Below are positions 5,318-5,481 of a stretch of 5,481 bases of DNA, piece after piece. The notes under the pieces were generated by a model. That model searched no databases. It worked only from the letters and a program-made list of their open reading frames with translations, and was not told where the DNA came from. The number at the start of each line of letters is the position of its first letter. The first letter of the stretch is position 1. The stretch comes from Clostridiales bacterium UBA2432 (GTDB lineage: Bacteria; Bacillota; Clostridia; Lachnospirales; Vallitaleaceae): positions 1 to 5,481 of the forward strand of contig DDQW01000081.1 of the NCBI GenBank assembly GCA_002342805.1, given 5' to 3'. The position numbers and the translations under genes were made by a program.

Positions 5318-5481
5318 TTTCCATTGCCTCAAGTTCTTCCATTGTTTTCACGACAACATTCCCTTGCTTAATTTGCTCAATCGATTTATCAATGGACTTC
5401 AGATTGCTCTCAGAATAGAAAGGGTCGATAGACACTTCAAATGGAATTCTATGTTCGCGACTCATTTTTTTAGCAAAAATG
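5310..5481 (-). CDS. RelB/DinJ-family antitoxin, 3' part (runs off the window)
   Basis: The last 56 codons are visible; the 5' end lies beyond 5481. The sequence reads IFAKKMSREHRIPFEVSIDP, then FYSESNLKSIDKSIEQIKQG, and ends TMEELEAMENE. The REHRIPFEV and DPFYSESNL elements match the end of the RelB/DinJ DNA-binding domain and the toxin-wrapping C-terminus of antitoxins paired with Txe/YoeB toxins. Such antitoxins neutralise the toxin and, with it, repress their own promoter. Here the toxin gene is truncated right after its overlap, so this antitoxin is probably an orphan; it could still counter a related toxin elsewhere. An internal ATG (MSREH, at 5465) has no good ribosome site and is not the start. 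Confidence 0.85.
   Translation of the reverse strand, partial: IFAKKMSREHRIPFEVSIDPFYSESNLKSIDKSIEQIKQGNVVVKTMEELEAMENE

Overview
The window is AT-rich (roughly one third G+C by eye). It has strong GGAGG-type ribosome binding sites, a Clostridia-style S-layer-homology (SLH) protein and several small genes with a Firmicutes look. I infer a low-GC anaerobic Firmicute, probably class Clostridia; nothing here fixes a genus. Except for the first gene, everything coding lies on the minus strand.

Layout, left to right. A complete DUF2798 membrane protein gene (13-498, +) converges on a small minus-strand gene (470-760), with a bidirectional terminator hairpin between them. Next come a 112-residue hypothetical gene (837-1175), the 3' remnant of the gene that preceded it (1168-1269), and a short remnant of another gene (about 1335-1394). 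The centre holds two intact larger genes: an exported SLH-domain protein (1396-2883) and an AAA_14/DUF4143 ATPase (2966-4147). A 21-bp inverted repeat (4166-4213) follows. Then come a frameshifted hypothetical gene (4245-4666), the 3' end of its truncated upstream neighbour (4671-4799), and a second copy of the left-end cassette (4800-5234). The window ends in a RelB/DinJ-type antitoxin gene (5310 to beyond the window) that overlaps a Txe/YoeB-type toxin gene cut down to its first 15 or so recognisable residues (5225-5317).

The main result is architectural. A cassette of about 0.43-0.52 kb (end of DUF2798, terminator, small convergent gene) occurs twice in direct orientation, at about 97% identity by hand count. 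The right copy carries an 83-bp internal deletion, and its two edges cut into a toxin gene on one side and an unknown gene on the other. A second, more diverged family is also present on both sides: the frameshifted gene at 4245-4666 and the remnant at 1335-1394 share a characteristic peptide. The block between the repeats therefore looks like a scarred, repeatedly rearranged accessory region with two healthy cargo genes rather than a coherent operon.

I see no tRNA, rRNA, CRISPR array, transposase or recombinase gene. I do not find a convincing new multi-gene system. The items most worth following up are the repeat-bounded block, the truncated toxin leaving an orphan antitoxin, and the unknown C-terminal region of the SLH protein.
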